This document shows, piece by piece, positions 17,673 to 25,865 of a stretch of 64,000 nucleotides of DNA (positions within the stretch are counted from its first letter, which is position 1; each line of letters opens with the position of its first letter). Source of the DNA: Neobacillus muris (lineage in GTDB: Bacteria; Bacillota; Bacilli; Bacillales; Cytobacillaceae); contig NZ_CALPDF010000005.1 in NCBI RefSeq assembly GCF_943193175.1, forward strand, positions 1-64,000. The letters are read 5' to 3'. The notes beneath the pieces are model-generated. The model was given only the letters and a program-made list of their open reading frames with translations, searched no databases and was not told where the DNA came from. Both the position numbers and the translations under genes were made by a program.

Positions 17673-18431
17673 TTAATAGGCTTCCTTTCTCTTTCCAATA
17701 AATGAAACTGCCAGCAATAAGGCGAACGCTACTAGTAACAGAAGGGCTGAGATCGCAACCGCAATGCTAAAATCAGATTCCATCGCTGTATAGATGGCGA
17801 GCGGAAGTGTTTGCGTTTTTCCAGGCAGATTCCCTGCAAACATCATCGTGGCCCCGAATTCTCCAAGTGCCCGAGCCCAAGATAGGGCAATTCCCGTTAA
17901 TAAACCGGGAAGTGCAAGCGGAAAGGTCACTCTCCAAAAGGTTTTCCAAGGGGCGATCCCTAAAGTCCGCGATACAGAAATCAATTGGTCATCCACCGCT
18001 TCAAATGACTGGCGGGCAGCTGTTACAAAAAAGGGCGCAGACATAAAGATTTGGGCCATGATGACGGCGGCTGCCGAAAAGGCGATACTCATCCCCCCAA
18101 ACCATCCCTTTTGCCCAAACACCAGCAATAACCCTACACCTGCCACCGCAGGCGGAGCCACGATCGGCATTTGCAGCGCCACTTCTAATGTTCGTTTAGC
18201 CGGAAATTCAAATTTGGCCAAGCAATAGGCAAGCGGAGTACCTAATACGATAATGGCAATTAATGCAATCAGGGATGTTTTTAGGCTTAGCATTAAGGCT
18301 TGATAGGATAGCGGGCTATAGATTTTTTGGATCAATTGCATTGGATTTTCATTAAAAAATATGGCCAGCAAAGGTAAAAAAAGAAATGCAAGCAATACTA
18401 TAATTGGTAAATATAACACTTTCCGACCCAT
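17673..18431 (-). CDS. Molybdate ABC transporter permease ModB
   Basis: Binding-protein-dependent permease of 252 residues with about six helices. The cytoplasmic EAA loop is visible in SRTLGIAPWKTFWRVTFPLA, and RALGEFGATMMFAGNLPGKTQ is typical of ModB. It is the first gene of the operon modB, modC-A, Fe-S subunit, Mo oxidoreductase, so molybdate uptake is produced with the enzyme that needs it. It would form the membrane channel for the ModC-ModA fusion. Confidence 0.9.
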   Translation of the reverse strand: MGRKVLYLPIIVLLAFLFLPLLAIFFNENPMQLIQKIYSPLSYQALMLSLKTSLIALIAIIVLGTPLAYCLAKFEFPAKRTLEVALQMPIVAPPAVAGVGLLLVFGQKGWFGGMSIAFSAAAVIMAQIFMSAPFFVTAARQSFEAVDDQLISVSRTLGIAPWKTFWRVTFPLALPGLLTGIALSWARALGEFGATMMFAGNLPGKTQTLPLAIYTAMESDFSIAVAISALLLLVAFALLLAVSFIGKRKEAY

Positions 18432-18590
18432 TTATTTCCCTCCATTTTTCAACTTAAACTATTCTTCTAGTACATTTGTAATGGCCTTCCAAATCGTTTT
18501 AAAAGTAACCTGTATCATAGATGGCATTTGATAATGCCCCCATACAAAATAAGGCCTTCCTAAGAAGCTTTAATTTTTCTTCACATAATA

Positions 18591-18616
18591 ATATAACATT
18601 TTTTAATATGTTATAT
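18591..18616. promoter_or_regulatory. AT-rich inverted repeat upstream of modB
   Basis: ATATAACAT and ATGTTATAT (9-bp arms, 8-nt spacer) lie about 160 bp upstream of modB. It could be an operator, but in AT-rich sequence chance is possible. It does not have the arm orientation of the E. coli ModE box. Nothing else is seen in 18432-18702. Confidence 0.35.
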
Positions 18617-18702
18617 AATTTATTTTTATAACAAAAATAAGAAACTACACTATATTTGATCCAGCCATTCCACTTTTTAGACTAAAAACGAATAAAAATT
18701 CA

Positions 18703-18735
18703 TAAAAAAAAGCCGAGACTCGCTGTCGGCTTTTT
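18703..18735 (-). terminator. Terminator after ptsH
   Basis: GCCGA...TCGGC with a 9-nt loop, A-run on the left and TTTTT on the right; it can act on both strands. It lies past the ptsH stop at 18775 and shows that ptsI is not co-transcribed here. Confidence 0.8.
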
Positions 18736-18774
18736 CATTATTTTGTGCCATGGATTTGTCCATGTTTCTGGTCG

Positions 18775-19041
18775 TTATTTTGCTAAATTATTGGTACTCA
18801 ATACTTCCTCTAAAGAAGCAAGTGCAGCTTCTTCATCACTGCCGTTTGCAATAATTTTGATCTCTGCGCCTTCACGGACACCAAGAGACATAACACCCAT
18901 GATGGATTTTAGGTTAACGGCTTTTCCGTTGTATTCCATTTTGATTTCAGAATCGAATTTGCCTGCAGCCTGTACCAAAACTGTTGCCGGTCTTGCATGG
19001 ATTCCTGCTGGGTCAATTACCTTAAATGTTTTTTCTGCCAT
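18775..19041 (-). CDS. Phosphocarrier protein HPr
   Basis: HPr of 88 residues, the general phosphocarrier of the PTS. His15 in GIHARPA accepts phosphate from enzyme I. Ser46 in [10 protein letters not shown] is the HPr kinase site used in carbon catabolite repression. The presence of His15 separates it from Crh, which has Gln there. It is monocistronic: no ptsI follows and a terminator closes it. In B. subtilis ptsH is in ptsGHI, so a stand-alone copy is a little unusual. A 203-bp upstream gap precedes the next gene. Confidence 0.93.
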   Translation of the reverse strand: MAEKTFKVIDPAGIHARPATVLVQAAGKFDSEIKMEYNGKAVNLKSIMGVMSLGVREGAEIKIIANGSDEEAALASLEEVLSTNNLAK

Positions 19042-19244
19042 GTTACATTTCTCCTTTCAAATTAAAAAACCTAAATAAGGTGCTTGGTTAGCCTAAGAGC
19101 ACTCTTACTTAGGTTTTGCCTGCCGAACAGTAACAATCCTTAAAAATCATATAAAATTTTAAAGTTTTTCACCGTTTTGGCGATAATATGTTTATACCAT
19201 TTAAAGCTGTTTTTCTCAAGTTTTTTTAAGTATTCTTTTTGGTT

Positions 19245-20021
19245 TTATTGCGCGCTAAATACATATTTCCCTTCACCAATTTCCATTATTTTTCCTGCCA
19301 GTTTTTCCGAATTCGTATGAAAGAAAATATGGGTCAGTTGATTAACCTCACCTTGTGTAAAAATAAATTGGTAGTCGCCAATCATTAGCGCCTCTGAGTC
19401 TTCGTCCGCTGACTCCGCTTTGGGTAAATCAAATAGCTGCTGCCAATGCTTGGCAACTGCTGCAGGATCAGACACGGTAAACCGGGCACTTTTGAGTGTC
19501 ACTGAACCGGCAGGATGGGGCTGGATAACGCCGGTATTGGACAGATTCTTCAGCCTCTCCTCATCCGACCCCTTCCATTGAATCACAAATGGATAGACTA
19601 GTCCTTGAAAATCTCCATCAATGGTCACCATCTTCCATTCAATCCATTCACCGCGGGCATCCAAGCGTTTGCCTGCCATAATAGGAGAAAGCGAGAGGCC
19701 ATTTGCTTTCAATCTTTCAACCGTATCGTCTATATTGTCCGTCCGAATCGCCACCCGGCTCAGAGCCTCGTGGTCAGGCAATGTGGTAACGGCATCTTTT
19801 ACCACCCGGTTTGGTTCCTGAATAGAACTCGCCAATTCACGATCCTCAATGGCTAAAAATTCAAGATAGGTCAAGCCAAAATAACTGAGGGCGTTAAAGG
19901 TTCCCCATAGTTTATGTGAGCCTCCTCTAAAAGCAATCAGCCCGTTGTCAGCAAACACCTGAATAGGCTTTTCAAGGTCATTTACATAATGTACGATATG
20001 ATCCCAGCGTAAAGTTGTCAT
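19245..20021 (-). CDS. VOC / glyoxalase-like domain protein
   Basis: Protein of 258 residues with an N-terminal glyoxalase-like domain (LRWDHIVHYVNDLEKPI) and a second VOC-like half (SARFTVSDPAAVAKHWQQLF). Members of this group are dioxygenases, isomerases or binding proteins that hold a metal through His/Glu residues. It is the last gene of the metNIQ-type operon and overlaps proC by 4 bp (ATGA). Substrate and reaction are unknown. Confidence 0.75.
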   Translation of the reverse strand: MTTLRWDHIVHYVNDLEKPIQVFADNGLIAFRGGSHKLWGTFNALSYFGLTYLEFLAIEDRELASSIQEPNRVVKDAVTTLPDHEALSRVAIRTDNIDDTVERLKANGLSLSPIMAGKRLDARGEWIEWKMVTIDGDFQGLVYPFVIQWKGSDEERLKNLSNTGVIQPHPAGSVTLKSARFTVSDPAAVAKHWQQLFDLPKAESADEDSEALMIGDYQFIFTQGEVNQLTHIFFHTNSEKLAGKIMEIGEGKYVFSAQ

Positions 20022-20824
20022 TTAGATTCCTCTCCCAACTCGGTGGTCCGCTTCACTGCCGATTTGACTGCCCGCTGGAGTCCGGCAGCAAAATCACTGT
20101 TATTTAATTCATAGAGCGCATGGATGCCTACGCCGCCGGCTGAATTATTTATATCCAGTAATTGCCGTGGATGCAGACCGCTTTTCTTTAACATTACGAC
20201 AGACCCTGCCACGTTTTCAAGTGCCACCTGCCAAGCCTGTTCGCGTGATAATCCAGCCAGTACACCCGCATCGGCAAACGATTCAATGAAGTAATACACA
20301 TAATTAGGTCCAGCAACCCCAAAGCCTGTAAAGGTATCAATCAATTTTTCATCTAAATAAAGGACTTTGCCAAAGCCGTTTAAAAACTCATCCACTTGTT
20401 CCTTTTTGGCATATTTGTTTAGTGCTGCTCCGCTGTAGCCAAACCCGGTATCTGTCAATGTATTAGGAATGACCCGAATAATCGGACGATTTTCCCCAAT
20501 GAATCCTGTTAGTTTCTCGATCGTAACCCCTGCCACAATCGATAACACAGCAGTTTCGGGGCCTGCAAACTCCTGAATCGACTCCCCCACTTGCGCCAAA
20601 TCATCTTGCGGACGAACGGCTATAACCAAAATGTCAGCATTCGCCAGCGAGGCCTTTTGTTCAACTGCATGAGTCACGCCGTATCTGTTAGTTAATAACT
20701 CGCAGCGCTGCTCATTTATATCTTCTACACTAATGTGATCCGCTGGTACCACACCATTTGCTATTACGGCGCGAATCATCGCCTCAGCCATCTGTCCGCC
20801 GCCAATAAAATGTATCTGTTTCAT
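20018..20824 (-). CDS. Pyrroline-5-carboxylate reductase
   Basis: NAD(P)H-dependent reductase making proline from P5C, about 268 residues. The Rossmann motif FIGGGQMAEAMI is at the N-terminus. The C-terminal dimer region ends with a form of the family signature, DINNSAGGVGIHALYEL, where the classical enzyme reads P-x-T-x-G-T. The ATG at 20824 has AGGTGG five bases upstream and is preferred to the GTG at 20833. It sits inside the metNIQ-type operon, 14 bp after metQ. The changed signature suggests a paralogue that may act on another cyclic imine. Confidence 0.85.
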   Translation of the reverse strand: MKQIHFIGGGQMAEAMIRAVIANGVVPADHISVEDINEQRCELLTNRYGVTHAVEQKASLANADILVIAVRPQDDLAQVGESIQEFAGPETAVLSIVAGVTIEKLTGFIGENRPIIRVIPNTLTDTGFGYSGAALNKYAKKEQVDEFLNGFGKVLYLDEKLIDTFTGFGVAGPNYVYYFIESFADAGVLAGLSREQAWQVALENVAGSVVMLKKSGLHPRQLLDINNSAGGVGIHALYELNNSDFAAGLQRAVKSAVKRTTELGEESK

Positions 20825-20838
20825 GTCAACCACCTATA

Positions 20839-21660
20839 TCATTTTTTATCAGAATCTACTAAAATAAATCCATCGTATTTATCTTGTGATTTTATATATT
20901 TGTCAAACTCTTCCGATTCGTAAGCTGCTTTCAAGTCTTTTGCCCATTGCTTATTCTCATTTTCCTTGTTAATGGACACAATAATTCGGTGCTGCTTTGG
21001 TGTGTTTTCAATTTTTAATGCATCGGTAATTTTTTTGCCGGCATTGGCAATATAATTTCCATTAATAATTCCATAATCAACATCTTGTAAGGAAACTAAA
21101 ATTTGGGCTGGATCCAGCACTTTAAAGGAAATATCGTATTGATCAGGTTCAACACTGCTTAAATTGAAATCGGTCGTTCCGGCATCTGCTTTGACTTTCA
21201 CCCAGCCAAGTTCCTCTAAAATTCGGACGGCCCGTTCCTGGTTTACGGGGTCATTCGGAAGAGCTACTGTCGTGCCATCCTTCACGTCTTCAAGTGACGT
21301 ATGTTTTTGAGAATATAAGCCTTGCGGAGCCGTTGGGACAAAGGTAATCCCCTTCATATCCATATCCAGCTGTTCGTTAATTCCTTCCATATAAGCGGTG
21401 CTTTGGAATACGCTGGCATCAATCGAGCCCTCTTTCATGGCCGGATTTACCTGCATATTTTGGGAGAATGTCTTAATGTCCACTTTATATCCTTTTTCTT
21501 CTAAAATGGGTAAAATCCCCTTACGGAATTGTTCTTCGTAGGTTCCGACACCAAATCCTACGGTCATTTCCTTTTTTTCGGCTGATGCAGTTTTCTCTGT
21601 GCCGCAAGCGGACACGAATAATAGCAATCCAATTGCTGCTAACAAAAATAACCTTTTCAC
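20839..21660 (-). CDS. MetQ-type methionine-binding lipoprotein
   Basis: NlpA/MetQ-family binding protein of 273 residues. The signal peptide ends in the lipobox LFVSAC. The mature domain shows typical MetQ features: KEGSIDASVFQSTAYMEGIN, VALPNDPVNQERAVRILEE and the YGIINGNYIANAGK segment. With MetN and MetI it forms an importer for methionine or a related thioether. It is separated from MetI by the UroD-family gene, which is unusual for metNIQ. Confidence 0.87.
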   Translation of the reverse strand: MKRLFLLAAIGLLLFVSACGTEKTASAEKKEMTVGFGVGTYEEQFRKGILPILEEKGYKVDIKTFSQNMQVNPAMKEGSIDASVFQSTAYMEGINEQLDMDMKGITFVPTAPQGLYSQKHTSLEDVKDGTTVALPNDPVNQERAVRILEELGWVKVKADAGTTDFNLSSVEPDQYDISFKVLDPAQILVSLQDVDYGIINGNYIANAGKKITDALKIENTPKQHRIIVSINKENENKQWAKDLKAAYESEEFDKYIKSQDKYDGFILVDSDKK

Positions 21661-21675
21661 TTTTAGTAAGCCCCT

Positions 21676-22692
21676 TTATAAAATAGATTTCTTTAATTGC
21701 AGTAACGCATCGTCTGTCGCGGTAATCGGGATGGAACAATTTGGCGCCAAGATAAACGGCTGGCTGGACATAAGACGGAGCGCTTCCTTGGCCTGCTCCT
21801 GAATTCGGCCGATGTCATTTTTGGCAAACAATTCATGGTCGACACCGCCCACCTTGGTTGCTTTTAAGTCACCAGTTAAACCGATATTTCCCGCAGCACC
21901 CGTATCCCAGCTTATGCCTTCAATCGGATAGTGATTAAACCGTTCCGGCTGAGAATAAGGGCCGCAAGTATGCAAAACCCGCTTGACATGCTGTGCAGCC
22001 TCCAGCACGATCATGTCATAGGGTCTGGAAAATTCATTAAACATGGATTCGTCAAACAGCTTGGGATGAGCTGTGCCGGTAACTGCATAAAATATCCCAT
22101 CTGCACCAGCCCTTTCGAGTTCCGTCACATAGTCTGCCAGAGTCAAGGAGATGGCATGCAAAGCTTGATGAACCCCTGACCTTTGTTCATTAAACAATGC
22201 TTCAAAAGAAACAGGCTTGTCTATCCCGAAAATAGTTTCATAAACATAGGCAGACCGGCCAGCCAAAAACAATAAAACGGTTAATGGTGAAAAGATAGTC
22301 TGGATAAGGGGTGTTTCAGGCAGCCCCTCTCGAATTTGTTTCACAGCCTGTAATTGTTCTTGCAACGGAGCCGAAGCAGCAGCAGCTTTTACTTGAATTT
22401 CCCAAACATCAGCAAGTATAGCGATGGCTGCTTTAGTTTGTCTAGGGAACACCGTCCGATAATCTTGAAAATCATAGGCATTTCCCCAAATCTCGGATAA
22501 ATACGTCGCCCGCGGGTTAATTTTTACCCAATCCCAATCATATTGTTTGGTAAATTGGATGGTTGTGTCTGCTAAATCCTTTGCATTTTGTTCTTTGTCT
22601 GTAAAATGGCGCCAGCCGCTCACAATGGGACGGTCAGCCAATTCTCCGGACAAAAGCGCGTCAAAGCGATCCTTTTTGTTCCATGCACTCAT
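21676..22692 (-). CDS. UroD-family protein with methylthiol:acceptor methyltransferase zinc motif
   Basis: TIM-barrel protein of about 338 residues of the uroporphyrinogen decarboxylase/MtaA/CmuA superfamily. It carries a His-x-Cys (His241, Cys243 in VLHTCGPYS) and, exactly 75 residues later, Cys319 in LAPNCSIP. H-x-C-x(n)-C is the zinc site of the corrinoid-dependent methyltransferases MtaA, MtbA and CmuA, which move a methyl group to a thiol. The ATG at 22692 fits a GGGAGG site eight bases upstream better than the ATG at 22698. It lies between metI and metQ, so a role in demethylating or methylating an imported methionine-like thioether is inferred. It is not hemE. Confidence 0.78.
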   Translation of the reverse strand: MSAWNKKDRFDALLSGELADRPIVSGWRHFTDKEQNAKDLADTTIQFTKQYDWDWVKINPRATYLSEIWGNAYDFQDYRTVFPRQTKAAIAILADVWEIQVKAAAASAPLQEQLQAVKQIREGLPETPLIQTIFSPLTVLLFLAGRSAYVYETIFGIDKPVSFEALFNEQRSGVHQALHAISLTLADYVTELERAGADGIFYAVTGTAHPKLFDESMFNEFSRPYDMIVLEAAQHVKRVLHTCGPYSQPERFNHYPIEGISWDTGAAGNIGLTGDLKATKVGGVDHELFAKNDIGRIQEQAKEALRLMSSQPFILAPNCSIPITATDDALLQLKKSIL

Positions 22693-22716
22693 GAACATTG
22701 CCTCCCTTGTTATCTA

Positions 22717-23376
22717 TTAATTTCTCCTTGCCTTCCTAGCCAGATAGTTCCCAAACGATTGAATTCCTTCTACTAGAATGATTAACACCACAACGGTAGC
22801 TACCATGGCGAACGAATCAAAACGCTGATAACCATACGAAATAGCTAAATCCCCCACTCCTCCGCCGCCAACCGTTCCTGCCATGGCCGTGGCTCCAATC
22901 AAACCAATGGTCGCTGTGGTCAATGTTAGGATTAACGAACCAAACGCTTCAGGCAATAAAAAATGCCAAATTACTTGAAAGGGCGTTGCCCCCATTGCTT
23001 CGGCTGCCTCCAAAATTCCCGGATTGACCTCCAATAATGAATTTTCAACAAGACGTCCAATATAAGGAGCGATATAGATGATCAGCGGAACAATCGCAGC
23101 ATTTGTTCCAATCGACGTATGTACGATTAATCTCGTAAACGGAATAATGGCGACCAAAAGAATAATGAATGGCAGTGAGCGAAGTATATTGATAATTGGG
23201 TTAAGGATGCTATACACCCATTTATTTTGCAAAATGCCTCCTGGTTTGGTTACAACCAGAAAAATCCCAAGTGGAATCCCGATTAAGGCGCCAATTAATA
23301 GGGACATCCCTACCATGTAAATCGTATCGATAACCGCCTGGACAAACTGGTCGGCTGTAATTGTGGTTGAAATCAT
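22717..23376 (-). CDS. Methionine-type ABC permease MetI
   Basis: Permease of 219 residues and about five helices, the normal length for MetI. The coupling loop is EAAEAMGATPFQVIWHFLLPEA, seen near residues 145-165, and the GGGGVGDLAISYGYQRF segment is typical of MetI. The start overlaps the metN stop as ATGA. It works with MetN and MetQ. Confidence 0.9.
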   Translation of the reverse strand: MISTTITADQFVQAVIDTIYMVGMSLLIGALIGIPLGIFLVVTKPGGILQNKWVYSILNPIINILRSLPFIILLVAIIPFTRLIVHTSIGTNAAIVPLIIYIAPYIGRLVENSLLEVNPGILEAAEAMGATPFQVIWHFLLPEAFGSLILTLTTATIGLIGATAMAGTVGGGGVGDLAISYGYQRFDSFAMVATVVVLIILVEGIQSFGNYLARKARRN

Positions 23377-24395
23377 ATTTCTTGCACCTCCTCTACCTCT
23401 ACACCGTTTGCCTTCAAAAATGACACGGCTTGGTTGATTTTTTCATTATCACCTGTTAGCTGAATGACCATGTTACCTAATGTTGTTTCCTGTATTTCAG
23501 CGGTACTGGCAAATAATAGATTGAATTTGATATCGGATTGGCGGATTAAGTTGTACAAAATAGGTTCAGAAGCTGTTTCTCCGACAAACTCCAGTTTAAA
23601 TAACCGGTAATCGGCTTCCTGTTCGACTGATTGCTTGACTCTGTCAGGAAGTTCTGTTTGAATCACGGTACGGACAAAGTTTTTGGTTGTTGGATGCTTC
23701 GGATGGCCAAATACGTCCAGTACTGAACCTTGTTCAATAATTTCACCGTTTTCCATAACAGCGACTTTGTTGCATATTTCCTGGATTACCGACATCTCAT
23801 GTGTAATGATCATAATCGTAATGTTGTATTCTTTATTAATCTTTTTTAATAATTGCAATATGGATTGAGTGGTCTGTGGGTCGAGAGCTGATGTCGCTTC
23901 ATCACATAATAAAATGGATGGGTTCGAGGCCAGTGCTCTTGCAATCCCGACGCGCTGCTTTTGCCCGCCTGATAATTCATTGGGGTAACTGCCAGCTTTG
24001 TCACTTAAACCAACAAACTCCAACAGTTCGGTTACCCTTGCTTGGATTTCTTTTTTATCCTTATTGGCTAAAATTAGCGGCATAGCCACATTATCAAAGA
24101 CTTTCTTTGATTCGAGCAAATTAAAATGCTGAAACACCATGCCAATTTTCCTTTTGACTGCACGCAATTCTTTGACGTCGTAAGTATCTAATGCTTTTCC
24201 TTCAATAAACACTTGCCCTTTCGTTGGCCTCTCTAAATAATTCACTAAACGAATTAACGTACTTTTGCCTGCTCCGCTATAGCCAATGACTCCGAAAATG
24301 TCCCCTTTTTCCACTTTTAAATGAATCCCTTTTAGGGCCTCATTGGAGATGCCTTTTCGATTGAAGGTTTTGTAAACTTCGATTAGCTCAATCAT
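23373..24395 (-). CDS. Methionine-type ABC ATPase MetN
   Basis: ATPase of 340 residues and first gene of the operon. Walker A is GYSGAGKST, the signature LSGGQKQR, Walker B ILLCDEATSALD. The C-terminal 85 or so residues form the NIL regulatory domain, which in E. coli MetN binds methionine and shuts transport down from inside. No S-box (SAM riboswitch) is visible in the 285 bp upstream, although many Bacillus met transport operons have one, so regulation here probably differs. Confidence 0.9.
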   Translation of the reverse strand: MIELIEVYKTFNRKGISNEALKGIHLKVEKGDIFGVIGYSGAGKSTLIRLVNYLERPTKGQVFIEGKALDTYDVKELRAVKRKIGMVFQHFNLLESKKVFDNVAMPLILANKDKKEIQARVTELLEFVGLSDKAGSYPNELSGGQKQRVGIARALASNPSILLCDEATSALDPQTTQSILQLLKKINKEYNITIMIITHEMSVIQEICNKVAVMENGEIIEQGSVLDVFGHPKHPTTKNFVRTVIQTELPDRVKQSVEQEADYRLFKLEFVGETASEPILYNLIRQSDIKFNLLFASTAEIQETTLGNMVIQLTGDNEKINQAVSFLKANGVEVEEVQEI

Positions 24396-24609
24396 ATATG
24401 TTCCCTCGTTCCTGCGGATTTCATAGTGAGATTAAATTGATTAAACTGGTTCTCTAGAATAACATAGTTTTTTTATCGGAATAATTGGATACTACCATTT
24501 TCTGAAATATCCTTCAATATCAAGTAAAAATATTCACAAATATGTAAATTTTTCAGCCAAAGTTCTTAATTCCTTTATTCTAATCTTGACTTTTCCTTTT
24601 ATAGGTAAC

Positions 24610-24636
24610 TTGATCAATAGTCCTTTATGTTACAAT
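24610..24636 (+). promoter_or_regulatory. Candidate promoter for the glycosyltransferase gene
   Basis: TGTTACAAT is an extended -10 (24629-24636 region); TTGATC at 24610-24615 could be a -35, but the spacing is short (15). The gene starts 45 bp downstream, after AAAAAGGTGAG. Confidence 0.45.
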
Positions 24637-24680
24637 AACTACTATTAAGAGAGAGTGAGATTTAAAAAGGTGAGTGTTGA

Positions 24681-25739
24681 ATGAAAAAAGTTGGATTAGT
24701 AATGAGGAAGATACAATTTACTGAGAATCATGGTCCGCGGATTTTTGCAGAAAGGTTAAAAGCGATTTGCCGTGAGTTCGGCGTTGATATCGTTTTTATT
24801 TCACCGGAACGGCATGTTAGCGGCTATGATCATCTTCATGGATATGAACATGAGAAAGGCGATCTAGTCAATTATGATATTGTTTTGGACAAGCTCTATG
24901 CTGAAAATATTGACCATGTGATTTATACCGTATCGGGTTTTACATTTTTAAAAATGTTTATTAAAAACAGTGTCCTTTTCCCGCATAGTTTTCCTGATCC
25001 TGCTTTGACGGGTTATGAGATGATGAAGCCCTTTTACTCCATTGTGGACAAAGCGGTTGTTCAAACGGAGTTTCTGAAACGTGAGTTGCATTCAAAGTTC
25101 GGTGTGGAGGATGTGACGGTTATTCCGATAGGGTTTGATGAACGATTAGTAGAGAGGCATTTTGATCCCTCGCAAATCGTCGATAACCGCGTATTGTGGA
25201 TTGGAAGAGACGAAGAGAATCGCCAGCCAGAAGTGGTTCTGGAGTATGCTAGACAGAACCCTGATGCAGAAGTGTTTATGGTGTTTGGGGGCGAACGGTA
25301 TCGGGAAAGTGTGAAGAGGTACAACATTCCTGACAATGTGCAGCTGGAGTTTGCTCTTTCGCAAGATGAGGTTTTTGCTCTTATGAATACGGCAAAGGTT
25401 TATTGGAACAGTTCGAAATTTGATACGTTTGCTATGCCTTTAACTGAAGCGCTGGCGATGGGAAAAATTATAGTTAAGCCATCGCATCCTTGCTATGACC
25501 ATATTAACTCAACTCATGCGTTTTCAGGCAACGATCAAAACTGGTTCGAACTAGTAAACATGGCACTTGCCTCCCCAACCAAGTTTTCGCTAGAAAATCG
25601 GATGTATGCCTTTGATAGGTTTTCAAGTTCTGTTATGAAACAAGGTTACCAAGATTTCTTTGATAAATGGTTGGCTGGAGATATTCAAAATAAAGAACCG
25701 CAACAACGGGGACTGTCCCCCGCCTCATTAACGTTTTAG
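24681..25739 (+). CDS. Group 1 (GT4-like) glycosyltransferase
   Basis: Protein of 352 residues with a GT-B fold. An N-terminal acceptor domain is followed by a donor domain containing VLWIGRDEENRQPEVV and the family E-x7-E-like region MPLTEALAMGKIIVKP. There is no membrane segment. The gene stands alone between terminators. Its last residues (RGLSPASLTF) are encoded by a dispersed palindromic repeat at 25708, so the natural C-terminus has probably been replaced. The sugar and acceptor are unknown; a cell-surface or teichoic-acid-like role would be guesswork. Confidence 0.72.
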   Translation: MKKVGLVMRKIQFTENHGPRIFAERLKAICREFGVDIVFISPERHVSGYDHLHGYEHEKGDLVNYDIVLDKLYAENIDHVIYTVSGFTFLKMFIKNSVLFPHSFPDPALTGYEMMKPFYSIVDKAVVQTEFLKRELHSKFGVEDVTVIPIGFDERLVERHFDPSQIVDNRVLWIGRDEENRQPEVVLEYARQNPDAEVFMVFGGERYRESVKRYNIPDNVQLEFALSQDEVFALMNTAKVYWNSSKFDTFAMPLTEALAMGKIIVKPSHPCYDHINSTHAFSGNDQNWFELVNMALASPTKFSLENRMYAFDRFSSSVMKQGYQDFFDKWLAGDIQNKEPQQRGLSPASLTF

Positions 25740-25740
25740 T
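25708..25740. repeat. Dispersed GGGGACTGTCCCC-type repeat
   Basis: GGGGAC-T-GTCCCC is a near-perfect palindrome, followed by CGCCTCATTAACGTTTTAG. A related copy is at 32690. Such elements are scattered in Bacillus-type genomes. Here it forms the 3' end of the glycosyltransferase reading frame. Confidence 0.7.
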
Positions 25741-25755
25741 GCAGTAAATTAAGTC

Positions 25756-25798
25756 CCTCTTTTCGCAGCTTTTTTGCTTATGAGAAGAGGTTCTTTTT
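25756..25798 (+). terminator. Terminator after the glycosyltransferase
   Basis: CCTCTTTTC pairs with GAGAAGAGG, followed by TTCTTTTTGT. Confidence 0.75.
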
Positions 25799-25865
25799 GT
25801 ATTAAAATTTCATGATCGATATGTATGAGATATAATGATATATATAGAAAGGAGACTTGATACAT

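Noticed and set aside
24396..24680. S-box (SAM riboswitch) upstream of metN
   Set aside because: No S-box core sequence or leader terminator could be found in the 285 bp.
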